The notes beneath the pieces are model-generated. The model was not told the DNA's origin, did no database searches, and worked only from the letters and a program-made list of their open reading frames with translations. Below, piece by piece: positions 1-10,100 of a DNA stretch of 14,164 nt; positions within the stretch are counted from its first letter, which is position 1; the number at the start of each line of letters is the position of its first letter. The position numbers and the translations under genes were made by a program. This stretch comes from a bacterium (lineage in GTDB: Bacteria; UBA9089; JASEGY01): NCBI GenBank assembly GCA_030019105.1, contig JASEGY010000048.1, forward strand, positions 1 through 14,164. The letters are read 5' to 3'.

Positions 1-3000
1 AAGAAACCTCTGTTGGAGCTACGATCCTGACAGTCACCCCGGAGGAGCTCGTCTGGGTATCTCCACTGATTTTGCTGGTTATCGAAGTCCCCTCCGGATT
101 TATGCAAAGCACATCTCCCTCGAAGGTCTTAATTCCACTCTCATTAGCCGGGATCTGAACCCGATAGGTGGTAGTCTGATCAAGTATTCCCTCGGAGTCA
201 TAGAAAAGCCACTTCACTTCACCAGTTGAAGGATTAAAGCTAACAGAGTCTGGAGTCGAAGAGATTGCAGTCCAGTTAGCAGGGATATATTCCCTGATAA
301 TGATCTCATTAGGTTTATTAGACTCATTGACATCAATGGTCAGGTTTACCTCTATCGTAGTATCGGAGGAATAACTTTGAGGCAAGGTTCTGGTAACTGT
401 AACCTGAGGTTCAGAGGAAACTCCTTCTCCACTTAAAGACACATCCAATGCCGGTGTATCAGGGTTATTGGATGCGATGAAGAGACTCGCGCTCTTTAAC
501 CCTGCTGATACAGGAGAGAATACCACATCAACTGGACAGGTAGCTGATGGTGCCAAGGTCTGTCCTGAGTAGTTGTTGTTCTGTATGCTGAACGCAGAAG
601 CATCTGTGCCTGTGAGGGTAATTGTGCCTATCACAAGATCTGCATCGCCTGTGTTTGAGATGGTAAAAGTCTGGGGATCTGATGAGTTGCCAATATTTAC
701 ACTACCAAAGTTATGGGAAGCTGGAGAAACCGAAATATCAGGAGCAGATATACCACCAATAGCATAAAGATAACCATCAAAATTTCCGATATATATTGTT
801 CCATCAGCACCTATCGCAGGAGAGGAAAATAAATCACCACCCGTCTGGTACCGCCACTTAAGTGTGCCATTGGAATTTATGGCATAAAGATAATTATCAT
901 CACTTCCAATATATATTGTCCCATTAGCGTCTATTGCAGGAGAAGAATCTACATGACCACCGGTTTGATATCGCCATCTACGTGTGCCATCAGGATTTAT
1001 GGCATAAAGATAATTGTCTTGACTACCAACATATATTGTCCCATCAGAACCTATCGCGGGGGAGGATCCTACACCACCTCCCGTTTGATACCGCCATTTA
1101 CGTGTGCCATCAGGATTTATGGCATAAAGATAATTGTTCCGAGTTCCAACATATATTGTCCCATCAGAGCCTATCGCGGGAGAGGAGCCTACACTACCCC
1201 CGGTTTGATACCGCCATTTACGTGTGCCATCAAGATTTATGGCATAAAGATAATTATCCCAGCTTCCAACATATATTGTGCCATCATCGCCTATCGCGGG
1301 AGACGAAAAGCCACCCCCGGTTTGATATCGCCATTTACGTGTGCCATCAGGATTTATAGCGTAAAGATAACCATCAGCACTTCCAACATATATTACCCCA
1401 TCATCACTTATTGCTGGGGATGATGTAACACCACCCCCCGCTTGATACCGCCATTTACGTGTGCCATCGGAATTTATAGCATAAAGGTAATTATCACTAC
1501 TTCCAACATATATTGTACCTTCGCTACCTATCGCAGGAGAAGAAATTACATCATCCCCAGTTTGATACCGCCATTTAAGAATTCCATCAGGATTGACAGC
1601 ATAAAGATAATTATCATTACTTCCAACATATATTGTACCTTCACTACCTATCGCAAGAGAAGAAAATACATCACTACCAGTTTGATATTGCCATTTAAGT
1701 GTAGCATCTTTACCCACATAAGGACTTCTCCTTGTATGTCTTAAATCATGTCCAAATATCGGCCACGGCCCATTATCCAAGCCACCAGAGCTTTCCGTAT
1801 ACTCAATAACCAGGTACGGCTTATATGACGAACCCGATTCAGACGACCAGATATTAACAAATTCATGCTGAGTGGGAGTAGTCTGACTGATATCTCTGCT
1901 GCTTCTAAACCCAATTTTTGTTGCTCCTCCCTTGTTTATCCAGCTCAGGCCCGTAGCGTTAAATGTAATACTGTTTATTCCATTATTATCCTGCCAATTG
2001 CTTGAATTAAGCGAACCGCCGGAAGTTGTTCCAAAACTCCCAAAATCTGAGAGAGCAAGAGAGCTAACCGATGCCTGATTGCTTTGCACAATTTCAATAT
2101 CAAAATCTGTATAGGAATAGTCAGCATCATAACCATATAGATACAAGGTCGCACCGGTTATGGTGCAATTGTCTGGCAGCAAGCCGGTGTCAAATGGGAT
2201 CGAAGCTCTGTAAACATAATATTCCCCGGAAGCTGCCTTATCCTGACCCACAATAAGCATCGTGGTATAAGCAGGGTTGCTAACTTCATTGGCTGTCTGA
2301 GCACTTTGTAGGGTAAGATAGTCATTAAAACCGTGATTAAAGATAAATCCATCGTTAACAGTGCCGTTGCCTGAAAAGAATATTTTTTGATGTGTTTCAG
2401 GATTAGAGCTTACTTCCAGCATAACTGCATTAGAATTAGGTGATTCCGCAGTATTGTGATAAGCCTGCACAAAATAGGTATATGAATGTCCTGCTACAAC
2501 AGTATCATCTACAAAACTGGTCGCATCCGGCGCTAAAACCGCAATTCTTTCGGTGGGGCTTCCCGTCCGAAAAACGGATATCCCGTTGGCTAAAACTCGA
2601 TTTTCCCAGGAAAGGTTCACAGCCCCATCCTGGCTTACCTCTGCCGTCAGGTTAGTCGGGTGCGTGTTGGAGACAAATTCAGTGGTCTGGCCATCGGATT
2701 GTATGTATCCGCCTTCAAAATCCTGGCATTCTCCTCCTGAGCAAGAATACCGGTCAGAGGTCGGAAACCCGACCCAGGTGGCATATCCCTGTCTGCCCCA
2801 TTCCTGATAAATCAGCCCGGAAACTGCATATGAATTCCCGGAATGCACCTGGATAGACCCGCCTTCAAAGAGCTGATAGTATCCCTCTGTCCCAAAACCG
2901 GAGGTAGTCTGTATTCGATCACTTATCGGAAAACCAAGTGCGCCCGCAGCGTAAGAAACAGAACTCCATTTAGCGTAAACTTCGCCGTAGACGGCAAAGG

Positions 3001-4399
3001 GATGAAGAGTGTTCAACTGTATGGAGCCGCCTTCAAAAATCTGGTAAGTCCCGGAGGTATTGAAAGAAGAGGTTGTCTCTATCCTGTTGTCTGTTGGAAA
3101 ACCCAGCAGGCTATCTGCGTAGCCCAGGTCACCCCACTTCTCGTAGAGTTTGCCGTACAGAGCATAAGCCTCTCCTGCCTGCGAACCACTGTTTATGTAC
3201 TGGATGGAGCCGTATTTAAAGAGCTGATAATAGCCTTCTACACCACTCAAGACAGATGTGGTTGATTCAACTGTCCCTGTTGCTGTGCCGAGTTGGGCTG
3301 AGTTTGCCTCCCAAACCGATATAAACTTTTGGCTTATATCTCCATTGGGCGCTCCTTCGCCAACCGCTATCTGGCTGTCACCCTGAACAATCATGCTAAT
3401 GCGTACCGGCTTAAACTGGGTGTCCCTGTCTGGTACCCAGCCACCGCTGACATGGTAGGGATAGAAATATTCCTTATATTCGCCAGGTGTAGTCGGGGCC
3501 TGTATTGAAAAATGAAAAGTGGCTATTCCCCCCTTTTCGATTGTGGTTTCATTCGGATAACAGACCTTCCAATCAGAATCCACCCAGGTGTTGTGGGCAA
3601 AGGAAGAATGACCAGTGGGCGGCGTTTGGGTGGGATCGATAGAATCTTCAGAGACGGCAAGATAAATGTTGGTAGGATTGGACGGATCATTGTTCCAGGG
3701 TTCTCGCCCCTCATTCTTCCACTTTATGGTTATAGTTACAGCCTCACCAGGTGCAAGGGTGATAGGGTCTTCAGCGCTTTTGCTGTTGGAGTGATCCGCA
3801 TACGACAGGGTGTATTCCCAGCCCTTTGAAAAGGCATAGACAGACTTGCCCTTCAGAGAAAAAAAGTGCTTTCTTACTTTATAATCCGGATAGCTAACAC
3901 AACTTGAACACCAATTAGAATCCAAAACCCATATTTTCTCAGGGTTGCCTTGAGCATCCAATACGGGACGACCGAGTGCAATCATGGTGTGAGGTATGGA
4001 AGTATATAGAATATCTCCAGGCACCACATCTTTGATATTTTTGGAAAAGTTGTCATAATATCCCCCACAACTTCCGTTTATACAATCATTATTGGGGATA
4101 TCATGATTTCCAGTCGCTTCACAAACAATAATCTCAACAAATTGCTTACACCACCCCGGATCAAAGCCAGCATCGTAGCATTCCGGTTTTGAATAATGGA
4201 TGATCTTGTCAAGCTCTTTAAGCTGATGGACGTTGCTTGTATTCTTGCCCTCTCTCTCAATAGTGAAAGAACCGTCAAAATTTAAAGATTGGGCGATCTG
4301 CAAAATGTCGTAATTGTAATTTCTGGCCTCTGCCAGAGAAGAAAAAATAAGAAAAAATATCACTCCAAAAATCACGATACCTGATTTAGAAACCTTCAT
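1..4399 (-). CDS. Giant secreted modular surface protein, CHAP-like amidase plus LGFP and beta-propeller (3' end beyond window)
   Basis: One open frame runs from ATG at 4399 to the window edge: 1466 complete codons with no stop, so the C-terminus is missing. GGGAGGAG (4405-4412) fixes the start, and a signal peptide follows (hydrophobic 8-22, ending LAEA). Domains in order: a CHAP/NlpC-like cysteine amidase (about 75-195) with candidate catalytic Cys84 (WCKQFV), His137 (PHTMIALG) and Asn162 (DSNW), plus possible disulfide cysteines including a CSSC; an NBR1-Ig-like domain (about 200-340); four LGFP-type repeats (about 385-570; FEGGSIQ, LGFP, GFPTSDR); fibronectin III (about 577-662); a DNRLRE/CBM96-like beta-sandwich (about 670-870); a PQQ-type propeller with eight 39-40-residue blades (about 875-1215; WRYQTGG, SSPAIG, GTIYVGS, NYLYAINPDG); an ASH/choice-of-anchor-D domain (about 1217-1325); then another Ig-like domain. 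LGFP and CHAP modules are known for cell-wall binding and peptidoglycan cleavage. Wall or surface action is inference. An anchor or secretion tail may lie off-window. Longer in-frame ATGs (4420, 4471) lack a good ribosome site. Confidence 0.9.
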   Translation of the reverse strand, partial: MKVSKSGIVIFGVIFFLIFSSLAEARNYNYDILQIAQSLNFDGSFTIEREGKNTSNVHQLKELDKIIHYSKPECYDAGFDPGWCKQFVEIIVCEATGNHDIPNNDCINGSCGGYYDNFSKNIKDVVPGDILYTSIPHTMIALGRPVLDAQGNPEKIWVLDSNWCSSCVSYPDYKVRKHFFSLKGKSVYAFSKGWEYTLSYADHSNSKSAEDPITLAPGEAVTITIKWKNEGREPWNNDPSNPTNIYLAVSEDSIDPTQTPPTGHSSFAHNTWVDSDWKVCYPNETTIEKGGIATFHFSIQAPTTPGEYKEYFYPYHVSGGWVPDRDTQFKPVRISMIVQGDSQIAVGEGAPNGDISQKFISVWEANSAQLGTATGTVESTTSVLSGVEGYYQLFKYGSIQYINSGSQAGEAYALYGKLYEKWGDLGYADSLLGFPTDNRIETTSSFNTSGTYQIFEGGSIQLNTLHPFAVYGEVYAKWSSVSYAAGALGFPISDRIQTTSGFGTEGYYQLFEGGSIQVHSGNSYAVSGLIYQEWGRQGYATWVGFPTSDRYSCSGGECQDFEGGYIQSDGQTTEFVSNTHPTNLTAEVSQDGAVNLSWENRVLANGISVFRTGSPTERIAVLAPDATSFVDDTVVAGHSYTYFVQAYHNTAESPNSNAVMLEVSSNPETHQKIFFSGNGTVNDGFIFNHGFNDYLTLQSAQTANEVSNPAYTTMLIVGQDKAASGEYYVYRASIPFDTGLLPDNCTITGATLYLYGYDADYSYTDFDIEIVQSNQASVSSLALSDFGSFGTTSGGSLNSSNWQDNNGINSITFNATGLSWINKGGATKIGFRSSRDISQTTPTQHEFVNIWSSESGSSYKPYLVIEYTESSGGLDNGPWPIFGHDLRHTRRSPYVGKDATLKWQYQTGSDVFSSLAIGSEGTIYVGSNDNYLYAVNPDGILKWRYQTGDDVISSPAIGSEGTIYVGSSDNYLYAINSDGTRKWRYQAGGGVTSSPAISDDGVIYVGSADGYLYAINPDGTRKWRYQTGGGFSSPAIGDDGTIYVGSWDNYLYAINLDGTRKWRYQTGGSVGSSPAIGSDGTIYVGTRNNYLYAINPDGTRKWRYQTGGGVGSSPAIGSDGTIYVGSQDNYLYAINPDGTRRWRYQTGGHVDSSPAIDANGTIYIGSDDNYLYAINSNGTLKWRYQTGGDLFSSPAIGADGTIYIGNFDGYLYAIGGISAPDISVSPASHNFGSVNIGNSSDPQTFTISNTGDADLVIGTITLTGTDASAFSIQNNNYSGQTLAPSATCPVDVVFSPVSAGLKSASLFIASNNPDTPALDVSLSGEGVSSEPQVTVTRTLPQSYSSDTTIEVNLTIDVNESNKPNEIIIREYIPANWTAISSTPDSVSFNPSTGEVKWLFYDSEGILDQTTTYRVQIPANESGIKTFEGDVLCINPEGTSITSKISGDTQTSSSGVTVRIVAPTEVS
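762..1708 (-). repeat. 120-bp tandem repeat encoding propeller blades
   Basis: Eight repeat boundaries lie at plus-strand positions 841, 961, 1081, 1201, 1318, 1438, 1558 and 1678. The period is exactly 120 bp except one 117-bp unit (1201-1317), which lost one codon in frame. Each unit encodes one blade of the propeller in the giant protein. The central units (961-1317) look roughly 85-90% identical as DNA by eye. The most constant parts encode IYVGS and YLYAINPDGT. The outer units are more diverged. Such similarity suggests recent duplication or gene conversion between blades. Confidence 0.93.
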
Positions 4400-4420
4400 C
4401 TTGTCTCCTCCCTTTCTCAT

Positions 4421-4498
4421 TTCGGATTTCGGATTTTGGATTGCAGCATCTTTTATTACAAACTCCTTCATTACGGATTTCGGATTGCAGATTACGGT
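4421..4498. repeat. Intergenic heptamer repeats (TTCGGAT type)
   Basis: Two clusters of a 7-bp unit lie in the 141-nt gap before the giant gene. At 4421-4447 the heptamers read TTCGGAT, TTCGGAT, TTTGGAT, TGCAGCA. At 4472-4498 they read TACGGAT, TTCGGAT, TGCAGAT, TACGGTA. The clusters also share a longer core, CGGATT followed closely by GGATTGCAG. Short heptamer repeats of this kind occur between genes in several bacterial groups and usually have no known function. The gap shows no convincing terminator or promoter, so whether the giant gene is co-transcribed with the genes upstream is open. Confidence 0.6.
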
Positions 4499-4540
4499 AT
4501 GGTTAGGGTATAACTTCTTTTAAAAAGCTGACATCTGTAT

Positions 4541-6367
4541 TCAGAATCTTAGCTGATAATTGAGAGCTATCTGCTTTTCCTTGAGGTTGTAGTCAAGGGA
4601 GAGCCTGTTTAGTTCCTCTTTTAGTCGGTTAAGTTCTTGTTTGTCTTGTTTGATGCCGTTTTCTATGAAGCTTCCTTTTGTGTACTTTATAATATAAGGT
4701 ATACCGCCCAGGGCCAAAAAACTACCCCCTATTATTCGACACATCTTCTCTCGCAAAGCAGTCTCTTCTTCCGCAGCCTTTTTTGCCTCTTCACTTTCAT
4801 CTTCTGGTTCTGTTGGGGAAGGAATAAAGCCTATTCCAAGAGTGAGAATTCCTGCAAAAAGAGATCCTCCTTGTATAGGCGAAGGCTTTCGCCAGTTAGG
4901 ATCATATTTACTTTCCAAACTTGCCAGATGAGATTCTTTTTGGGAGATCAATCTAACCAATTCATCCTTTCTGTCCTCTGTTCTTTTAAACTCTCTTACT
5001 TCCTTCCTTTCTGTAACTATTCTCTCGCCAAGTCCTTTCTCCATCGCAACAGTAGCCACACTCTCCACATCTATCAGACTGACGAGAAGTTGCGCCTTAT
5101 AAGCCACCTGATTTTTCTCTAACTTCTCTGATGCCTGGGTGAGCTTTCCATAGATAAAGGCATCTATGCCCCGACTCTCACCTTTTTTAGCCATGGTCTG
5201 TTTGTCTAATACCCCTTCTTTGGTCAACTGTATTTCCTCTTTGAATGCTTCAAGACTCTCTCTGTCCACCACTTCCAGGGATAAGTTTTCTACCATCCTG
5301 GCGATCATCTTGTCAACCACAGCCCGGTCATCGATCCTTTTTTCAGTCGTCTCATCAACAAATTGAAGCAAGGAAACCCTTTTGACATCAAGTCCGGATT
5401 CGGCCTCTTTGAGATTATCCACCAAATCCAAAACCGCCCGATCCACACCTGTTTCAAGATAGTCTTCAGTCAAAGGAACTTCCTTTGCCCAAACCAGTAT
5501 TCCCCGCTCCACATCGACCATCTTAAGAACAAGCGAGGGATTATTTTTGTGAAGGATAGGATTTTCATAGATTGCGCCGTAAATAAAGGCATTGATCCCG
5601 TATCCCTTGCCAAGTTCTGCGGCTGTCTCTTGATCTACCCAAAGGTAGTGCCTCTCTGCCAACTCCTTTTCCTTGTAAAGCTCTTCGATATTTCCCCGGT
5701 CAATCACAGTAAGCCCTGTCTCCCTGACCAATTGAGCAGTCAGTTTATCCACGACAAAAGAGTGGTTCAGTTTTATGCCGGTGTTGTTTGAGATATTCCA
5801 GAGGGCAATCCTTTCTATCCCTGCTGCCTTCAATCTAACTTCTGCCTCTTTTACCGAAGAAGAGATCGCATCTGCTGCCATCTTGAAAGGGACATCTTCC
5901 CTGCCAAGGTTTATTTCCAGTGTCCAGGCAAGGGATTGGCGCTCTAAGTCAAGGAGCTTCAGGATGAGGATTGGAGACCCTTCTTCAGCTTGATAAACTC
6001 TGCCAACAAGAATTCCATCTATCCCCTTGATCCCCCCATATTGATTGGCCTTCTTTTGATCAAAGTAACCCGATTCTTTTTCATACTCAATCTCTTCTAT
6101 CAGTTCTTCAAACAGGCCCCTCTCTACAACCTGAAACCGGCCGTCATTTACCAGCTCATAGGTTAATATCTCACTCAGTTCTTCAGTATCAACTTTCCCT
6201 GTTTCGTCTTGGATATTCAAGATACCAAGGTGTTTCAGGTCAGGGTCTTTGACCGTCTCCACCATAGATGAAACAGCATTCTTTGCCATCTCCTCCAGAT
6301 TCACAGTTGCCCAGCAGGGAAAAGATGTAGCAACCAATGCAAGTGTCAAAATTACCTTTTTTAGCAT
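4541..6367 (-). CDS. Secreted protein with three tandem CsgG/LpoB-like repeats and C-terminal hydrophobic/coiled-coil region
   Basis: 608 residues. The start is ATG 6367, preceded by GGAGG at 6 nt; the upstream gene's TAA overlaps this site (TAAGGAGG). A signal peptide covers residues 1 to about 20 (PCWA end); there is no standard lipobox. Three CsgG/FlgO/LpoB-type alpha-beta repeats lie at about 45-178, 183-325 and 328-450. They carry the family pattern: a ..VVDR..L motif, an acidic helix, then G.DAFIYG and a strand ending in (L/I)VDVE(R/S). The tail differs from other family members: an RKDELV..SQKES helix (462-487), a hydrophobic Gly-rich segment (499-517), an acidic Glu/Ala stretch (519-541), a second hydrophobic Gly-rich segment (545-561), a Leu-rich coiled coil (574-600) and a final strand ending NYQLRF. 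It is a close paralogue of the 1009-residue protein encoded upstream in the same cluster. Periplasmic, membrane-associated scaffold is inference; the exact family (CsgG, LpoB or FlgO) cannot be settled by eye. Confidence 0.88.
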   Translation of the reverse strand: MLKKVILTLALVATSFPCWATVNLEEMAKNAVSSMVETVKDPDLKHLGILNIQDETGKVDTEELSEILTYELVNDGRFQVVERGLFEELIEEIEYEKESGYFDQKKANQYGGIKGIDGILVGRVYQAEEGSPILILKLLDLERQSLAWTLEINLGREDVPFKMAADAISSSVKEAEVRLKAAGIERIALWNISNNTGIKLNHSFVVDKLTAQLVRETGLTVIDRGNIEELYKEKELAERHYLWVDQETAAELGKGYGINAFIYGAIYENPILHKNNPSLVLKMVDVERGILVWAKEVPLTEDYLETGVDRAVLDLVDNLKEAESGLDVKRVSLLQFVDETTEKRIDDRAVVDKMIARMVENLSLEVVDRESLEAFKEEIQLTKEGVLDKQTMAKKGESRGIDAFIYGKLTQASEKLEKNQVAYKAQLLVSLIDVESVATVAMEKGLGERIVTERKEVREFKRTEDRKDELVRLISQKESHLASLESKYDPNWRKPSPIQGGSLFAGILTLGIGFIPSPTEPEDESEEAKKAAEEETALREKMCRIIGGSFLALGGIPYIIKYTKGSFIENGIKQDKQELNRLKEELNRLSLDYNLKEKQIALNYQLRF

Positions 6368-6378
6368 ATCAATCCTCC

Positions 6379-7143
6379 TTAAAAACTTATGGTCAAGCCA
6401 GCCTTTATGGTCAGGCCGCCTAAATCAATGCTGCTGTACTCGCGCCATTCAGATGGAATTTTTTCATATTCCTTTTCACCAACTTCTCTTTCTAAGTCCG
6501 CAAGAGAACTGTAATAGGTGTATCCCGCCTTGCCGTTTAAGGCCAAAAAGTCGGTCAGATTTAGTCTCAAACCTGCAAATCCTTGAAGACCCCAACCAAT
6601 ATCCACTGCGTCTTCAGAGAGAGAATAGCGTCCACCACCTTCATCTTTTATGTATCTCTGGCCTCCAAGACGGGCAATCAATGCTCCAACAGAGCCGTAC
6701 GTCTCAAAACGCTCTGAGATAAAATCTTTTGGTTTTAGAATGTAGTTAATGTCGACTTGATACGCTGTTTTTATTCCATCAAGAGAGATCATTGCAATCC
6801 CGACTTCTGCGTAATTAAGAGGCCTTTTTGGTTGATATGCTATTCGTATGGCTGAGGCAGATTCTATGGGTGTAGGAGTAACTTTTTCCCCTCCCCATGT
6901 TTCCTTTCTGCACATCTCTTTGAATTTCCAGCCGATTTCTGAGCTTACAGACAAAGGGTAATACTCAACAGTTATGCTATTGCGAGAAGCGCGCGCCTTT
7001 TCTCTTTCTGCTTTTTTCACCTCTTCTTTTGCCTCAAAATAGTCCTCAGTCTCCACCTTTTCCATATCATCCTCATCTGCCCAGCCATGAAAAGGAAAGA
7101 AGATGGCCGCCAGAACAAGTATTACGACAAAGCTTTTCTTCAT
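6379..7143 (-). CDS. Small outer-membrane beta-barrel-like protein
   Basis: 254 residues. The start is ATG 7143, preceded by GGAGG at 7 nt. Its first four bases overlap the stop of the preceding gene (ATGA), so translation is probably coupled. A signal peptide (1-22, ending HGWA) is followed by a short charged helix (about 25-55: MEKVETEDYFEAKEEVKKAE). From about 56 onward the chain is a run of alternating, aromatic-rich strands with turns (SITVEYYPL, SAIRIAYQ, YAEVGIAMISL, TAYQVDINYIL, FETYGSVGALIARL, VDIGWGLQGFAGLRLNL, ALNGKAGYTYYSSL). It ends GLTIKAGLTISF, with the terminal Phe typical of substrates of the BAM machinery. This fits an 8- to 10-strand outer-membrane barrel of the OmpA/OmpW-like fold. 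I do not recognise a specific family. Its place between the two tandem-repeat proteins suggests that it is their outer-membrane partner (inference). Confidence 0.85.
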   Translation of the reverse strand: MKKSFVVILVLAAIFFPFHGWADEDDMEKVETEDYFEAKEEVKKAEREKARASRNSITVEYYPLSVSSEIGWKFKEMCRKETWGGEKVTPTPIESASAIRIAYQPKRPLNYAEVGIAMISLDGIKTAYQVDINYILKPKDFISERFETYGSVGALIARLGGQRYIKDEGGGRYSLSEDAVDIGWGLQGFAGLRLNLTDFLALNGKAGYTYYSSLADLEREVGEKEYEKIPSEWREYSSIDLGGLTIKAGLTISF

Positions 7144-10100
7144 TGTGAAACCTCCTTTAATTTTTTATCTATCTTATCTGCCAGTTCAGGCAGAGTCTCT
7201 TCTGAAAGTTCCTTAATGATATCCTCAAGATACAGGTTCTTGATATCCTCTGTCTTCATATACATGCTCCCGTCCTGGTAGAAACGGAGACCTGGCGATC
7301 CAACACCAAGTACCATGCCTCCAAGCACCCCAAAGGAGTTTGTAAAGGAAAAGGACAAGCGAGATATTTTTTGGAGATTATGGGCTTCCAAAGAGTTCTT
7401 TCCCTCCAGGCTTATTTTTGTTAATCGGTTATCGGATTTGCTCGTAGCAGTAATAGAAACCTCACAAAGAAAGGATAGCCGCAAGTCTGCCATATCCTCA
7501 TTGACTCTCTTGAATCTCCAGGAATCATCCAGGACAGCCCTGATCTCGTCTACGAGATGTCCCTTGATTAATTCTCCGGCCTTTTTAGAATAGCTGCTGT
7601 TATAACTGCCTAAGTCTACCTTCACTTGAAGATAAGGGGCAACCAGTATTGGCCTTAATGCCTCTGTCACCAGCCTTCCCAGAGAAGAGTCAGGATTCAT
7701 ATCTACTGCCTTTTTTATTACCCGATACCCATTCTTCTCATCCTTTAGCCGAAAAAAGGAAAGACCAAGATGAAGCCAGGTCTTCTGAGAAACAAAACCA
7801 AGCTTTATGGCCTCCTCAAAAAATGAGATGGCCTTTTTATAATCCTTGTTTTGGTAATGGCTGATACCTTTCTCTGTCAGTTCCCTTGCCTTCTCTTCTT
7901 TCTTCCTCTCTTCTACAAACCGCCCCTCCTTGATTTCCTCCTCTGCCTTCTCCCTGACCATAGCCAGAACCTTTCCTGTTGCGATCTCGATCACCTTGGC
8001 AGAAATAGTGTAGGTGTTAACCACCTTGCTCCCCTTTATCTCTGACTCCTTCTTTACCTCTCCAGTTATAAAGGCATCTACACCATATCTCTTGCCCAGC
8101 TCCACGCTCTTCTCATCCAAAATTCCTTCTTTAGCCTTCTTTATCTCCTCTATCAGTAGCGTTAAGCTGCTTCTATCAATCAGAGAAAAACTGAAATTAT
8201 CCACCATCTTTGAGGTAAGCTTGTCGATGAGGATATCTTCCCCTATCTTTTCAGTTTTGTCCGTGAACTGTAAAAAGGCAGCGGTCTTTATGGGTTTGAG
8301 CTTATCCCCTTGCTCTTTAAGAAAGGCTATTACCTTCTCCATCCCTTCATCGATGCCGGTCTTTATGTAATCTTTTCCAAGGGGCATCTCCTTTGCCCAG
8401 ACCAGGTTGCCTTTCTCTAAATCAGCCATCTTCAGGATAAAAGAGGGGTTCTTCTCAAAACCAAAGGTATTGTCATAAAAACTGCCGTAGAGAAAGAGAT
8501 CGATCCCATACATCTGGCCAAGCTTCTTGGCGGTCTCCCTGTCGATTATCCCTTCTTTGGAATGACGCACCTCTGCCATCAGCTTCTCTAATTGGGATCG
8601 GTCGATCATCTTAAAGAGATCGGCCTTCATTAAGTTGACAGTGAGTTTGTCTATAATCAGATTCTCATCCACCTTTAGACTGCTTTTGTCTAATATCCTC
8701 CAGAACGAGACCTTCTTATCAGGACTGGCCTTTCTTTCCCGGGTGAGGAAGGAGGTAAGCTCTTCTGCCACAACATCTGTCTCTGTCTTGATTGACCTCT
8801 TATTAACAGGAATCTCAGCAGACCAGATCAGGATGCCCTTTTCTAAGTCAACCACCTTCACTATCAGGACAGGATTTGGATTGCCATCGGAAGGATTATT
8901 GTAAAAAGTTCCGTAGAGTACGCTGTCCATTCCATGCACCTTGCTCAATTTTGCCCTGGTCTCCGGGTCTATTAGTCCGGTCAGGCCCTCTTTCTGTTCC
9001 TTTAAAATTGTTTCTAAGTTGTCCCGATTGACTATCTTAACCTGGCGGCCCCTGGCCAAGTGAATATCAAATTGATCAACGATATGTTTGGGCTGAATAG
9101 AGAGCGAGGACTTATTGGCTATCTCCCAGACACCCATACTCTTTATCTTCAATCTATCCAGGTTTTCACTCAGGTCTTTGACAGCCTCAACAACAACACC
9201 TTCTGTCTCAGATAGGGGAAGGTTGATATTAAGACTCTTTCCCCAGACGATCTCTCCTTTATCTGAAGAAACCATCTTAAGCAGGATAGAAAGAGAATTG
9301 TCACTGACAATGGCACTGGTTATTTCTCCCAGGATAAAGCCCTTTATGCCATAGACATTCCCCAATTTCTTGATGGTTTCAGGATTGATTATGGAATGCT
9401 CCCTGCCTAAGCTATCGGTAAAGGTCTCCTTCCCAAGCCTGTATTCCTCAAACAGCTTCTTAAGATTGTTGCGGTCAACCACCTCTAAGTCAGATCTCAT
9501 TACCAGATTAGCGGTCAGTTTGTCTATCAGAAATCGCTCATTCACCTTTCTATGATAGGTATCATTTGAGATGTTCAGAATGGCTATCTTGTCTACACCT
9601 GCCTCTTTTATGAAGGAATCATGGGCTTTTATGTCCTCAATCGTTTTATCAACCATTTCATCAAGAAGATGGTCTTTGGAAGGGCTAAGCGGCAATTCCT
9701 TTGCCCAGACCAGGCGTTGTTTTTCTATATCGAGCATCCGCAAGATCAGGCATGGGTCACCTTCTCCTGTGACTCCTGTTGGGTAGACCTCTCCAAATAT
9801 GAGGCCATCTATGGGTTGAACCCTGCTGAACTCCTTGGTGGTCTCCTGATCAAAGTAATCAGAGATGTCAGAGGCGGTCTCAAGGTCTATCTCTTTTAAT
9901 GCACTGGCTAGGATATCCCTCTGGACAACCTTGAATCGTTTGGTGTTAACCAGGCAATAGGTTAGCTCATCCTTCAATTTGACCGTATTAACACTTTCTG
10001 TCGGGTCTTTGATATTCCAGATAGCAACACCTTTTAGGGAAGGGTCAGTGATTGTGGAGGCCAGATGCGAGATTGCCTCTTTGGCTATTTGTTCAATCTG

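Noticed and set aside
762..1708. Regular repeats as a CRISPR array
   Set aside because: The period is 120 bp with repeat and 'spacer' both similar between units, and the whole region is an open frame coding for blades.
934..1744. Long, repetitive forward-strand open frames
   Set aside because: They are antisense to the propeller repeats of the minus-strand giant gene. Their repeated amino-acid pattern is a shadow of the 120-bp period, and they lack ribosome sites.
4400..4471. Longer N-terminus of the giant protein from ATG 4471 or 4420
   Set aside because: Both are in frame but lack a ribosome site. The ATG at 4399 has GGGAGGAG in front and a signal peptide directly after it.
4499..4540. 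Terminator after the 608-residue protein
   Set aside because: Only an AT-rich near-palindrome (CTTTTTAAAAG) is present; no G+C stem followed by T residues.
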